From: Hyphomonas sp. | GTDB taxonomy: Bacteria; Pseudomonadota; Alphaproteobacteria; Caulobacterales; Hyphomonadaceae | Length of the DNA: 61,860 bases | Assembly: GCA_020638455.1 (NCBI GenBank) | Contig: JACKIK010000006.1 | Location: 1-61,860 of the forward strand | Reading direction: 5' to 3' | In this document: in pieces, positions 44,517 to 54,057 of the stretch | Layout: each line of letters begins with the position of its first letter | How positions within the stretch are numbered: position 1 is the stretch's first letter | The notes under the pieces: model-generated | What the model was told of the DNA's origin: nothing | Seen by the model: only the letters and a program-made list of their open reading frames with translations | Databases searched by the model: none | Made by a program: the position numbers and the translations under genes

Positions 44517-46388
44517 GTGAATTACAGCGATGTGTTCGGAGCTTGGGAGGCCCATCCGGAGCAGTTCTGGCTCGACGCCGCCGGGGACATCGCCTGGTTC
44601 GAGGCGCCGAAGACCGCCTACGAGGCCGGCAAGGGCTGGTTCCCGGATGGCAAGGTGAACGCCTGCTACGCCGCGCTCGACACGCATGTCGAGGCCGGCC
44701 ATGGCGGCCAGGTCGCGATCTGCTACGACAGCCCCGTCACCGGCACGAAGCGACAGGTCACATATGACGAGCTCCTGAAAGAAGTCTCCGCCTTCGCCTC
44801 AGGGCTGAGGCATCTCGGCGTCGGCCAGGGCGGGCGCGTCCTGATCTACATGCCGATGATCCCGGAAGCCGTGGTCGCCATGCTCGCGACCGCCCGCCTC
44901 GGCGCTGTGCATTCAGTCGTGTTCGGCGGCTTTGCGGCGCGCGAGCTGGCAAAGCGCATCGACGATTTCGCGCCGGACGTGATCGTCACCGCCACCTGCG
45001 GCATCGAGCCTGGCCGCAAGATCCCTTACATGCCGCTGGTGAACGAGGCGCTGGCGATGTCCGTGCATCCGCCGCACCATGTCGTCATCAAGCAGCGCCC
45101 GGAGCAACAAGTCGAATTCGAGGAAGGCCGGGACGTCGACTTCGACGGCATCCTGGAGGCCGGCGGCACGGAGCCCTGCTGCCCCTGCGCGTCCACCGAT
45201 CCGCTCTACGTGCTCTACACCTCCGGCACGACCGGCACGCCCAAGGGCGTGGTGCGCGACATCGGCTCGTACCTGGTGGCGCTGAAATGGTCGATGACCA
45301 ACATCTACAGCGCACAGCCGGGTGAAGCTTACTGGGCCGCCTCCGATATCGGCTGGGTCGTCGGCCACTCCTATATCGTCTACGGCCCGCTGGTGAACCG
45401 CAACTCGACCGTGCTGTATGAAGGCAAGCCGGTCGGCACACCGGATGCCGGCGCCATGTGGCGGATCATCAGCGAATACAATGTCTCCGTCGCCTTCACC
45501 GCGCCGACGGCAATCCGGGCCATCAAGCGCGAAGACCCACAGGCGACCCACGTGTCGAAATACGATCTCGGCTGCCTCCGCTTCCTGTTCCTCGCCGGCG
45601 AGCGGGCCGATCCGGACACGGTCGAATGGGCGCGCACGTCCCTCGGCGTGCCGGTGATCGATCACTGGTGGCAGACGGAACTCGGCTGGCCCGCCCTGTC
45701 GGCTTTCCCCGGCCTCGGCGACACGCTGGTTCACATCGGTGCGGCCGGTCGCCCTGTTCCCGGCTTCGCTTTCGACATTCTCGACGAGGACGGCCACCCT
45801 GTCCCGCGCGGCCAGAACGGCGCCATCGTCATCAAGTGCCCGCTGCCGCCCGGCGCCATGACCGGGCTCTGGAACGCACCCGGCCGGTTCGAGGACCAGT
45901 ATCTCAGCACATATGCCGGCTACTATCTCACCGGCGATGCGGGCTACATGGACGAGGACGGTTTCGTCTTCGTCATGGGGCGTACGGACGATGTGATGAA
46001 TGTAGCGGGGCACCGCCTTTCGACAGGCTCCATCGAGGAGGTCATCGCCGCGCATCCGGCCGTGGCCGAGTGTGCCGTCGTTGGCGCCGCGGACGAGCTC
46101 AAGGGCCAGGTGCCGGTCGCCTTCGTCGTACTGAAGGCCGGCGCGACCGAGGCAACCATCGCGAACCTGGAACAGGATCTGATCGCCAGCGTGCGTCACG
46201 AAGTCGGCGCCGTTGCCTCATTCCGCCGCGTCTACCAGACCGCGGTGCTGCCGAAAACCCGATCGGGCAAGATCCTGCGAAAGACTATCCGCAGCCTGAT
46301 CGACGGCCAGCCCTTCGACACGCCTGCGACAATCGACAATGTCGACGCCATCGAAGCGGTGCGCGTCGCGATTTCGGACCACACCTAG
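44517..46388 (+). CDS. prpE: Propionyl-CoA synthetase (acyl-CoA synthetase)
   Basis: A 623-residue ANL-superfamily ligase activating propionate (perhaps other short acids) to the CoA ester through an acyl-AMP. The AMP-binding loop is YTSGTTGTPKGVVRD (about 237-251); WWQTELGWP holds the substrate-pocket tryptophan; KTRSGKILRKTIR carries the acetylation-site lysine. Length and the PrpE-type N-terminus (WEAHPEQFWLDAAGDIAWFEAP) support propionate over acetate. The start is GTG with GGGAGG nine bases before. Product would enter the PccB route (5269-6801). Confidence 0.9.
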   Translation: MNYSDVFGAWEAHPEQFWLDAAGDIAWFEAPKTAYEAGKGWFPDGKVNACYAALDTHVEAGHGGQVAICYDSPVTGTKRQVTYDELLKEVSAFASGLRHLGVGQGGRVLIYMPMIPEAVVAMLATARLGAVHSVVFGGFAARELAKRIDDFAPDVIVTATCGIEPGRKIPYMPLVNEALAMSVHPPHHVVIKQRPEQQVEFEEGRDVDFDGILEAGGTEPCCPCASTDPLYVLYTSGTTGTPKGVVRDIGSYLVALKWSMTNIYSAQPGEAYWAASDIGWVVGHSYIVYGPLVNRNSTVLYEGKPVGTPDAGAMWRIISEYNVSVAFTAPTAIRAIKREDPQATHVSKYDLGCLRFLFLAGERADPDTVEWARTSLGVPVIDHWWQTELGWPALSAFPGLGDTLVHIGAAGRPVPGFAFDILDEDGHPVPRGQNGAIVIKCPLPPGAMTGLWNAPGRFEDQYLSTYAGYYLTGDAGYMDEDGFVFVMGRTDDVMNVAGHRLSTGSIEEVIAAHPAVAECAVVGAADELKGQVPVAFVVLKAGATEATIANLEQDLIASVRHEVGAVASFRRVYQTAVLPKTRSGKILRKTIRSLIDGQPFDTPATIDNVDAIEAVRVAISDHT

Positions 46389-47722
46389 GCGCGGACGCTC
46401 AGGCTCCGCGCCATCTGGTTCACCACGCCGCGGGCCTGCTCCACCACGCTGGACACCAGCTCGTGCGAGAAGGTCGAGCCGGCAAACCAGATATTCCCCT
46501 GCCCCTGGCAGGATTGCAGCCGGCCGAACAGGCCTTCGGCCACCGCCTCGCGCCTGTATTGCGGGAAGTACTTCCATGTGCGCTGGTCGATAATGGCGGC
46601 GATGGAGAATCCATGGCGCACGGCTTCCTCCCGCATGATATCGCGCAATTCCTCGTGACTTAGGCCGCGCGAGAACTGGCCGGTGATGTAGAGCCGCCCG
46701 CCGAGGTCTGCGCTCTCGCCCTCCCAGCGCGCACCCAGCATTGCGCCCAGCCGGTCCGGCCCGCGCGCCGCATCGGAAAATCCCATCACCTGGTACTGGT
46801 CGAACCAGTCCGGTGACGACAGCAATGTTGTCGTATAGGCCTGCCAGTCGACGCTCTCGGCGATAAACCGGTCATCCTCCGTCGGCGTGCAGATGCGGAT
46901 GAAATCGTCCATCGGCGCGCTCGAGATCACCGCATCGAACTCCAGCGTCTTGCCATTGACTGTCAGCGCAGGCTTGCCGTCCCGGCGCGCAATCTCCGTG
47001 ATGTGCGCATCGGTGACCACCTTCAGCCGCCGCGCAAAGCGCTGCCAGAACTCGCTCCATCCCTGTTCAGGCATGTGCAGCTCGTTCAGCACGCCGGACA
47101 GAAGGAAATCGAAATCGCACCAGCGGGCTGTCTGGCCGGCGGCGGTCTCCTGAAGGTAGCCATAGCCCTGCGCCGTCTGTATACGCACCATCGCGCGCTC
47201 GATCTTGCCGAGTTTCAGACCCGCGACCCAATCTTCGGTCGGCATCGCCGCTTCACGGCGCACGTCGGGATCTGAAGGGCGGCTCAGCAGATTGTGCCGC
47301 AACCGGCCGGCCGCCCGCACGAAGCGCAGCGCCTGGCCCACCAGCGGCCCGCCGGGACCATCCTTCACGAAGTCGCGGATCGGGCGGCCGTCATACACCG
47401 CCTTGCCGAGGCGCTGCAGCGTGATGCCCTCTTCCCGCATCCACTTCTTCACCTGCCGGTGCGCGCGGGTCGTGTAACAGGTGCCGAGCTCGTTCAGTGC
47501 ATCGCCGTGCAGCACCGAATAGCTCTTGCCGCCGATCCGGTCTTCCTTCTCGAATACCGTGACGGAAAGGCCCTTGTCCTGCGCAAATCGTGCAGCGCTG
47601 AGACCCGCCGGCCCGGCGCCGATAATCGCCACGCGCGGACGACCGTCGGCAGGCCCGATCGGCGCTGCACCCTGCCCGAAATCGCCCGCCTGCGTACCCA
47701 AAGGTTTACAAGTCCTTTCCAC
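46385..47722 (-). CDS. FAD-dependent oxidoreductase (amine oxidase-like, NAD(P)-binding)
   Basis: A 445-residue flavoprotein. The dinucleotide-binding motif is VAIIGAGPAGLSAARFAQDKG followed by VFEKEDRIGGKSYSV, the flavin monoamine oxidase/desaturase pattern. The C-terminal FAD segment is IWFAGSTFSHELV. Substrate unknown; similar enzymes act on amines, carotenoids or fatty-acyl chains. The apparent start is GTG at 47722, but a TTG seven codons inside with GGAAAGG upstream is also possible. Convergent overlap of 4 bp with prpE; divergent from the histidine kinase gene. Confidence 0.82.
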   Translation of the reverse strand: MERTCKPLGTQAGDFGQGAAPIGPADGRPRVAIIGAGPAGLSAARFAQDKGLSVTVFEKEDRIGGKSYSVLHGDALNELGTCYTTRAHRQVKKWMREEGITLQRLGKAVYDGRPIRDFVKDGPGGPLVGQALRFVRAAGRLRHNLLSRPSDPDVRREAAMPTEDWVAGLKLGKIERAMVRIQTAQGYGYLQETAAGQTARWCDFDFLLSGVLNELHMPEQGWSEFWQRFARRLKVVTDAHITEIARRDGKPALTVNGKTLEFDAVISSAPMDDFIRICTPTEDDRFIAESVDWQAYTTTLLSSPDWFDQYQVMGFSDAARGPDRLGAMLGARWEGESADLGGRLYITGQFSRGLSHEELRDIMREEAVRHGFSIAAIIDQRTWKYFPQYRREAVAEGLFGRLQSCQGQGNIWFAGSTFSHELVSSVVEQARGVVNQMARSLSVRA

Positions 47723-47785
47723 GTTGCATTGACCTCAGCCACGATTCCGAACGCAGCTTCAACCACATTGCGCTACTAGAGCAAT

Positions 47786-49453
47786 ATGTTCACTGCTGAC
47801 CGCAACTTCCTGCAATACGTACTCGGTACGCCAGATCTCGGCCCGGACCCCCGCGCCGGGAGCTTCCTTGTCGGCCAGCATCTCGAGTTCACGCGCTCAA
47901 CTCACCACCTCGCCACGATCATCATCGTCAACGCGCTGGCCTTTTCGGCCTTTGCCGCATTCGGCCTTGGCGAAACGAATGTGGTGTTCTGGCTGCCGCT
48001 GAACCTGCTGGTTGCGGCCGTGCTGATGCGCGACTGGATGCGCTGGTCGAAGATGAAGGGCAAGCCCGCCTCGGTCAGCGGCTCCTATCTGCGCAAGAAC
48101 GAGACGATTGCCCTGGTCGTCGGCGCCATCTGGGCTTCGGCGCCTTTCTTCCTGACCGATGAACGGCACCTGCCCCTGCTCGTCGGCGCGACGATTTCCA
48201 TTCCGATGGCCGGCGGCCTGCTCAGCCTGATCCCGAAAAACCCGCGCGTCGTCCTGCGCTATGCCGCCGGCACCTGGATCGCCAGTGCCGCCTATTGCGT
48301 TGTGCACCCGACGGTCGCGAACTTCGTGATGCTGTTCATGAACGCGGTCTATGCCTACAGCCTGATTGTCGGCCTGCGTTCCACTTTCCTGGTGCACCTC
48401 GCCGAATTCCAGGAGCGGACCAAGGCCGAGGAAGCCCACGACCTGCTGATGTCCGCCCTTGAATCGTCCGGCCAGGCCTTTGCCATCCTCGACGAGCACA
48501 ACAATACGAAGGTCGAGAACTCGGAGCACAGGTATCTCGTGTCCAAGCTCGGCGTCACCATCGAAGAGGGCAACCGCACCGTCCGCACGCCGGGCGCCCT
48601 GTGGATGCGCAGCTTCAACCGCCTGCCCACCGGCGACGCCGTGGTCATCCACACCAACATCACGGCCATCGAGAACGCCAAGCAGGATCTCGAAGAGGCC
48701 CGCGCCGAGGCCGACGAGGCGAACCGCGCCAAGTCGATCTTCCTCGACCATATGGGCGTGCACCTGCGCGCGCCGGTCAACACGATCCGCGCCGTGTGCG
48801 AAGTCACCGGCCGCAATTCCCGTATCCCGGTCGGCGAAGAACAGCTGCGCAACTATATCGATACGATCGGCACGGAAGCGAACCACCTCGCCGCGACGCT
48901 GGAGCAGATCAACGAATTCCTCGAACTCGAGAAAGACGATCCGCACATCTATATCGACACGTTCGAACCCAGCGATGCGATCCGCCAGTCGATCAACCAT
49001 CTCACGCACGAAGCGAAGGAAGATGTCACCGTCCATTGCGACGAAGGCTTCTCGCTCTCGGTCCAGCGGTCCAGCTTCCAGCGCGTCCTCAGCAAGCTGA
49101 TCTCGAACGCGCTGACCCACGGCCGCGCCCGCGGCGTGCAGGTCCGGGCGCGCCTGATGCCGGACGGCCGCGCCGCCATTCTCGTGCGCGACCGCGGCCC
49201 CGGCATGAGCGACCAGCAGCTCGCCATCGCCGCCACGCCGTTCAGCGGCGCTTCCGAGCGCAGCATGAACCAGGACGGCCACCATGTCGGCCTCGGCCTC
49301 GCGATCGCCAAGGGCCTGTGCGAAAAGCTCGGCCTGTCTCTGGACATCCGCAATGCCAGCGACGGCGGCGTGCTTGCCACGATCATGGTGCCGGCGGCGC
49401 TGGTCGACCGCAAGGCATCGGGTACGTCCGACAAGGTGTTCCACACGGCCTGA
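47786..49453 (+). CDS. Membrane sensor histidine kinase with atypical H-box
   Basis: A 555-residue protein. Five or six membrane helices (about 40-205), then a PAS-like stretch (215-295), a short coiled coil and the dimerisation/phosphoacceptor region. The H-box reads HMGVHLRAPVN (322-332): where the usual MSHELRTPLN has its histidine, this protein has V325, and the histidine is one place later (H326). The ATPase domain looks intact: N-box SKLISNALTHG, DRGPGMSD, and GLGLAIAKGLCEKLG. No response regulator is adjacent. It may be a noncanonical kinase, a phosphatase or a signalling pseudokinase. Confidence 0.85.
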   Translation: MFTADRNFLQYVLGTPDLGPDPRAGSFLVGQHLEFTRSTHHLATIIIVNALAFSAFAAFGLGETNVVFWLPLNLLVAAVLMRDWMRWSKMKGKPASVSGSYLRKNETIALVVGAIWASAPFFLTDERHLPLLVGATISIPMAGGLLSLIPKNPRVVLRYAAGTWIASAAYCVVHPTVANFVMLFMNAVYAYSLIVGLRSTFLVHLAEFQERTKAEEAHDLLMSALESSGQAFAILDEHNNTKVENSEHRYLVSKLGVTIEEGNRTVRTPGALWMRSFNRLPTGDAVVIHTNITAIENAKQDLEEARAEADEANRAKSIFLDHMGVHLRAPVNTIRAVCEVTGRNSRIPVGEEQLRNYIDTIGTEANHLAATLEQINEFLELEKDDPHIYIDTFEPSDAIRQSINHLTHEAKEDVTVHCDEGFSLSVQRSSFQRVLSKLISNALTHGRARGVQVRARLMPDGRAAILVRDRGPGMSDQQLAIAATPFSGASERSMNQDGHHVGLGLAIAKGLCEKLGLSLDIRNASDGGVLATIMVPAALVDRKASGTSDKVFHTA

Positions 49454-49506
49454 CGCGGCCCTCCGGCGCCGTTGCCCTTCCCCGGCGCCACGCCTTGACA
49501 CTGCCA

Positions 49507-49531
49507 ATCATGTGACCTGAGGTCATATGAT
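49507..49531. promoter_or_regulatory. Palindromic operator upstream of the FadR/GntR regulator
   Basis: A 25-bp near-perfect palindrome centred on G49519, with a perfect core TGACCT-G-AGGTCA (49513-49525) and one mismatch in the flanks (ATCATG against TATGAT). It ends 18 bp before the ATG at 49549. Most simply it is the autoregulatory site of the encoded GntR protein. Confidence 0.65.
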
Positions 49532-49548
49532 AATATCCGGGGCCCGCC

Positions 49549-50289
49549 ATGCAGCGCTTCTCACGCAACACTCTGAGCGACCAGGTCGCCGACGCGCTCG
49601 GCCGCTCGATTGCATCGGGCGAGCGCGCGCCGGGCTCCTTCCTGCCGACGGAGGCCGAGCTGCTCGAGGAGTTCGGCACCAGCCGCACGGTCCTGCGCGA
49701 AGCGGTCAAGATGCTCACCGCCAAGGGCCTGATCGACACGCGCCCCCGCCGCGGAACGATGGTGAAGCCGGAGACGGAATGGAACCTGGCCGATCCCGAC
49801 ATCCTGAACTGGATGCTGGACCGCAAGAACGTCCTCCCTCTGATGATGGAATTCGCCGATCTGCGCCTCGCCGTGGAACCGGCCGCGGCCGCGCTTGCTG
49901 CCGGGGTCGCCACCGAAGCCGGCCGGCAGGAAATGCGCGAAGCCTGGCAGCTCATGGAAGCCGCCGGGCGCGGCGACGGCGAGCCGCTGGCGGCCGACAT
50001 CGGCTTCCATGTCACCATCCTGAAGGCCAGCGGCAACCGCTTCTTCTACAGCCTGCGCTTCATGGTGCAGGTGGCGCTGCAATTCTCGATCCGCATCACG
50101 AACCAGCGCAAGGGCGTCGAACGTGCCAGCGCCGCCGATCACCGCAAGGTGCTCGACGCCATCCTCGCGCGGGACCCCGAGCGCGCCCGTGAGGCAATGC
50201 GCGACCTCATCCTCGAAACCCGCGTGCTGCTGCACGAAGCGAATGAAGCCGCCTTCCCGCGCGCCAGCTTCAATTCGTCGGCAGGCTGA
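49549..50289 (+). CDS. FadR/GntR family transcriptional regulator (FCD domain)
   Basis: A 246-residue regulator. The N-terminal winged helix (residues 8-75) has LPTEAELLEEFGTSRTVLREAVKML, typical GntR. An FCD ligand domain (about 85-230) follows, with metal-ligand candidates in DIGFHVTIL and ADHRKVL. FCD proteins usually sense sugar acids or organic acids. Its 3' end overlaps the end of the convergent GH53 gene by 20 bp, which points to control of the galactan operon. A strong palindrome precedes the gene. Confidence 0.88.
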   Translation: MQRFSRNTLSDQVADALGRSIASGERAPGSFLPTEAELLEEFGTSRTVLREAVKMLTAKGLIDTRPRRGTMVKPETEWNLADPDILNWMLDRKNVLPLMMEFADLRLAVEPAAAALAAGVATEAGRQEMREAWQLMEAAGRGDGEPLAADIGFHVTILKASGNRFFYSLRFMVQVALQFSIRITNQRKGVERASAADHRKVLDAILARDPERAREAMRDLILETRVLLHEANEAAFPRASFNSSAG

Positions 50290-51682
50290 GCGTCAGCGCG
50301 GCGCCACCCTTCCCGACAACAAGCCGGGCATCCTCAGCCAGGAGCGGCTTCGACATCGCGGCATCGCCGTAGACCTGCGCGGTCAGTTCCGTACCGGCCG
50401 GCAACCGCGCCTCATATGTGTAGGCCCCGTCCACCGGCTCCAGCCGCACGGCAAAGTCCCGCGCGCCCATGAAGCTGCCCCACAGCCAGACCGGTCCGGC
50501 CGCGCCCGGCGCCGGCGCGAAGCGGAACGTCACCGGCACTGGCTGCGCATAGTCATGCGTCAGGAAGTCGAAGCCATGCGTGGCGTTGGTGTTCCTGTAG
50601 TCGAAGAAAGCCGCATTCTCCCAATGCGATCCGGTTCCCCACCGCGTCTTGCAGCCGGTCGAGACCCAGGCCGGCTCCCAGTAGACGACGCCCGACCCGT
50701 CCGCCCCGAGCACGGCCTGCGTCAGGTCGACCATGAAGCGCCGCTGGCCGCCCGGCGTTGCAGGATAACCGGGGATGAGCGAGTCCTCACCGAGTATATT
50801 GCCCGCCGCATCCTTGTTCTTCAGCGTGAAGGGATAGGCCGTCTCCACCACAACGACCTGTTTGCCATACTTGTGCCGGATACGGAGGATCGTGTCGGAA
50901 AGCCCTTTCATGTCGCGCGTCGACCATTTGGGATAGTAGCTGAGCCCGATGATGTCGAAATCGGTCAGGCCATGTTCCATCGCATCGTCGAACCAGGGCT
51001 CGGCGTTCTCGGGCTGTGCGATGTGCAGCATGCGCAGCGGCGTCTGGCCGGCTTTCGCGCCGGCATCGCCGACCGCCCTCAGCCCGGCACCGAGCAGGCG
51101 CGCATTCCTCTCCCAGTCGATCGGCTCGTCTTCCGGCACACTGCCGGGCAGCATGACTTCGGTGTTCGTCTCATTGCCAACCTGCACCATGTCCGGCATC
51201 AGGCCCTCTGCGGCAAGGCCGGAGATCACGGAATAGGTGTAGTCGTAGACGGCCTTTTCCAACTCTGCCTCGCCCAGTCCCTCCCAGGCTTTCGGGATGA
51301 CCTGGTCGCCCGGATCGGCCCAGTTGTCGGAATAGTGGATGTCCAGCAGCACCTGCATGCCCGCCGCCTTCGACGCCCGGATGGCCCGCTTGACATCGCT
51401 CAGTGTGCTGTAATCCGTCCAGTCCGGATTGTGCCAGAGGCGGAGGCGCACGAGCCTGTTCCCGCGGTCCGCAAACAGCTGGTACGGGTCCTTCGCCACG
51501 CCTTCGTCGCGGTAGACCGCACCGCAATCCTCCATCTCGTTGACATAGGAAAGGTCGCTGCCGAGCCAGATCGCATGCGGCGCCGCAGCCAAGGGCGCGT
51601 CCGCCCGCTCCGGCCTCTGCACCGTGGCGCACGCGGCAAGGCTTGCCGCCAGCAGCGCTGCGCCCGGACTACGGAACATCAT
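50270..51682 (-). CDS. Lipoprotein arabinogalactan endo-beta-1,4-galactanase (GH53)
   Basis: A 470-residue enzyme cutting beta-1,4-galactan. The lipoprotein signal has lipobox LAAC. The GH53 start GSDLSYVNEMEDCGA is diagnostic; the acid/base is in VQVGNETNTEV (about residue 172) and the nucleophile in VVVETAYPF (about 279). A C-terminal beta-sandwich of about 90 residues (VPVTFRFAPAPG to the end) looks like a starch-binding or SusE-type accessory domain. It overlaps the GH2 gene by 14 bp and is the last gene of the symporter-GH2-GH53 operon. Confidence 0.9.
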   Translation of the reverse strand: MMFRSPGAALLAASLAACATVQRPERADAPLAAAPHAIWLGSDLSYVNEMEDCGAVYRDEGVAKDPYQLFADRGNRLVRLRLWHNPDWTDYSTLSDVKRAIRASKAAGMQVLLDIHYSDNWADPGDQVIPKAWEGLGEAELEKAVYDYTYSVISGLAAEGLMPDMVQVGNETNTEVMLPGSVPEDEPIDWERNARLLGAGLRAVGDAGAKAGQTPLRMLHIAQPENAEPWFDDAMEHGLTDFDIIGLSYYPKWSTRDMKGLSDTILRIRHKYGKQVVVVETAYPFTLKNKDAAGNILGEDSLIPGYPATPGGQRRFMVDLTQAVLGADGSGVVYWEPAWVSTGCKTRWGTGSHWENAAFFDYRNTNATHGFDFLTHDYAQPVPVTFRFAPAPGAAGPVWLWGSFMGARDFAVRLEPVDGAYTYEARLPAGTELTAQVYGDAAMSKPLLAEDARLVVGKGGAALTLSLPTN

Positions 51683-54032
51683 CCAGCCCCTCCACTTCCT
51701 TGACGAGGTGCGCCGACACGGACACGTTGCCCGGGTCTGTCACCCGCACCAGCGTTGCGGCAAAGCCGTTTTCCGAAGGCATGACCAGCGGCCCGACCGC
51801 TGCAAGGCCGGGTCCCAGGTCGAAGGTCACATTGACATCATTCACCGGCACTGTCCTGCCGTGGCCGTCCACAAGGCGCCCCTGCACGAAGATGAGATCA
51901 TCCACGACGGGCGCCACGTCCAGCGTCATCAGCTGTGCCTCGACGCCCAGCAGGTCGCCCGGCGTTTCGGCCGAGTCGCGTGCCACCTGCGAGCCGCTGC
52001 TGTAGGCGATCGCCGTCAGCACGCCCGGCACGAACTTGTCGAGATGGAAGGTGAAGGGCGGATGCGCCAGATGGGTCGACAGGGCGTCCGTATCAGGATC
52101 GCGCACTTCCAGCGTCTGGCCGTTCAGCTGCAGCTCCACCCGTTCCGCATTCGAAAAGACGCGAACGTCCAGCGGGGAATCCGGCGTCCATTCATTGGCG
52201 ATGTAGACCATCGGCCCGCCACTCCACCTGGCGGACGTTTCCGACCCATCCCTCTGGCTGCGGAAGAACTGATAGGACGGCTTGGTCACCCGTTCGATAC
52301 TGGCAATCCCGGAGGCTTCCAGGTCGTTCGCATAGCCGCGATTGTAGTCGAACATATCCCAGTAGCCGTCTGCCAGCGCCACCGTCTTGCGGTTGTCATT
52401 GTGCGCTTCCTGGATGTTCGTTGCCTGCTGCAGCAGGCGCAGCTCGCCGTCGGACAACAGCTGCCGGCTGGTGCGCTCGGCCTCCGTCAGGTCGGCCCAG
52501 TCTTCCTGGTTGAAGCCCGCATTCTGGGCGAAATACTCCCAGTCGCCGTATTCCGACACGATGTAGGGCTTGTCCGGCAGCGGCGCGTCCGGATGCTGCA
52601 GCCGGTGCTGGCGCGCCTGCAGATAGATATCATAGTCCACCGGCAGCCACCCCGCGGACCAGGCCTGGTCGCCCGGATACTCCCGGTGCACCATGCCGTG
52701 CAGGCGCCGCACCAGCGTGTCCGGCATCGGGCTTTCGTTCAGGGAACATTCCCAGGCGAGCACGCTCGGATGGTTGCGGTCGCGCCGGATCATGTCGCGG
52801 CAGGTCCGGATCGCCTGCTCCTCGAAGGCCGGGTCGGCCGGCGAATATTGCCAGCCGGGAATGGAGTCCAGCACCAGCAGGCCCAGCTCGTCCGCCGCAT
52901 CCATGAAGTCCGGAGACTGAGGATAATGCGACAGGCGCACATAGTCGAAGCCAGCTTCCTTGATCAGCTTGGCATCGCGATACTGCGCATTCGCCGGCAC
53001 CGCATAGCCGACGTAGGGATATTCCTGGTGCCGGTTCACCCCGCGCAGGAACATCGACTTGTCATTGATGAGAAAGCCCCCCGGTGCGATCTCCAGCCGT
53101 CGGATGCCGACACGCGTCCGCCGCGCATCGACGACATGGTCGTCCTCGATCACCTCGCTCACCAGCGTGAAGAGATTGGGCGCCTGCGGCGACCAGAGGT
53201 CCGGATGCATGACCTCCATGGTCAGCAGCGTTGTCTCCTTCTTGCCGGCCGCCAGCAGCACGCCCTTGCGTTCGGCCTCCGCCGCCACCTTGTTCCCCTG
53301 CATCAGGCGCTGGTGCACGGTGAACATGCGCGGATGCCGGCTCGTATTCTCCACCTCCGTCGCAACCTGTACGGTCGCCTTGTTCGGCGTCACGGCCGGA
53401 TAGGTCACGAACACGCCACCGCCCGCCTGCGTGTCCGACAGCATCTCGTCGGTGATGTGAAGCGTGTCGTGAACGCTCAGCGTCACCTCGCGGTACAGCC
53501 CGCCATAAGTGTTGAAGTCCAGCAGCTTCAGCGGCTTCGGTCCGGTCACCGCATTGTCGCGATTGTCGAGATGCACCAGCAGCTGCACCGGCTCCCCCGC
53601 TGCCATCGCCTCCGTCAGGTCCACCGTGAACGGAAGGAACCCGCCGAGGTGCGTCATCACCTTCTGGCCGTTGACGTAGATGTCCGCCACATTCATCGCG
53701 CCCTCGAAGCGCAGCCAGACGGCCTGGCCCGCCCAGCCCGGCTCCGGCACGATCGTGCGGCGGTAATAGGCATCGCCCTGCCACTGGTCGTTGACGATGC
53801 GCGGTTCGATCCGCGGCGTATGCGGCAGGCGCACGGACCGCCAGCCATCCTGCGGCAGCGCGTCGGGGCCGACGGCATGGTCGTCCGCGCCACGCCAGAA
53901 CTCCCATCCGTCGGTGAGGGTCAGGGTCTGCTGCGTTTCCGTGCCGGGCGGCGGCGCTTCCGGTTCGGACGTCCCGCATCCGGCCAGCAAAAGCAGTGAA
54001 ACAATAGCGCCAATCAGCCTGGCACAGTCCAA
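51669..54032 (-). CDS. Lipoprotein beta-galactosidase (GH2)
   Basis: A 787-residue glycoside hydrolase family 2 enzyme with lipobox LAGC. Order: sugar-binding domain (about 40-200, with AYYRRTIVPEPGW and VNGQKVMTHLGGFLPF), immunoglobulin-like domain, TIM barrel from RGVNRHQEYPY, then C-terminal beta-domains. The acid/base is in AWECSLNESP (about residue 430) and the nucleophile in IVSEYGDW (about 492). It would release galactose from galacto-oligosaccharides made by the GH53 enzyme. It follows the symporter gene by 26 bp. Confidence 0.9.
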   Translation of the reverse strand: MDCARLIGAIVSLLLLAGCGTSEPEAPPPGTETQQTLTLTDGWEFWRGADDHAVGPDALPQDGWRSVRLPHTPRIEPRIVNDQWQGDAYYRRTIVPEPGWAGQAVWLRFEGAMNVADIYVNGQKVMTHLGGFLPFTVDLTEAMAAGEPVQLLVHLDNRDNAVTGPKPLKLLDFNTYGGLYREVTLSVHDTLHITDEMLSDTQAGGGVFVTYPAVTPNKATVQVATEVENTSRHPRMFTVHQRLMQGNKVAAEAERKGVLLAAGKKETTLLTMEVMHPDLWSPQAPNLFTLVSEVIEDDHVVDARRTRVGIRRLEIAPGGFLINDKSMFLRGVNRHQEYPYVGYAVPANAQYRDAKLIKEAGFDYVRLSHYPQSPDFMDAADELGLLVLDSIPGWQYSPADPAFEEQAIRTCRDMIRRDRNHPSVLAWECSLNESPMPDTLVRRLHGMVHREYPGDQAWSAGWLPVDYDIYLQARQHRLQHPDAPLPDKPYIVSEYGDWEYFAQNAGFNQEDWADLTEAERTSRQLLSDGELRLLQQATNIQEAHNDNRKTVALADGYWDMFDYNRGYANDLEASGIASIERVTKPSYQFFRSQRDGSETSARWSGGPMVYIANEWTPDSPLDVRVFSNAERVELQLNGQTLEVRDPDTDALSTHLAHPPFTFHLDKFVPGVLTAIAYSSGSQVARDSAETPGDLLGVEAQLMTLDVAPVVDDLIFVQGRLVDGHGRTVPVNDVNVTFDLGPGLAAVGPLVMPSENGFAATLVRVTDPGNVSVSAHLVKEVEGLDDVP

Positions 54033-54057
54033 GACCCTGTTCTCCCGTATTTTCCGC

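Noticed and set aside
51624..53999. A 791-codon plus-strand frame antisense to the GH2 gene
   Set aside because: Composition is Arg/His/Val-rich with no motifs, and the opposite strand encodes a full GH2 enzyme with catalytic residues.
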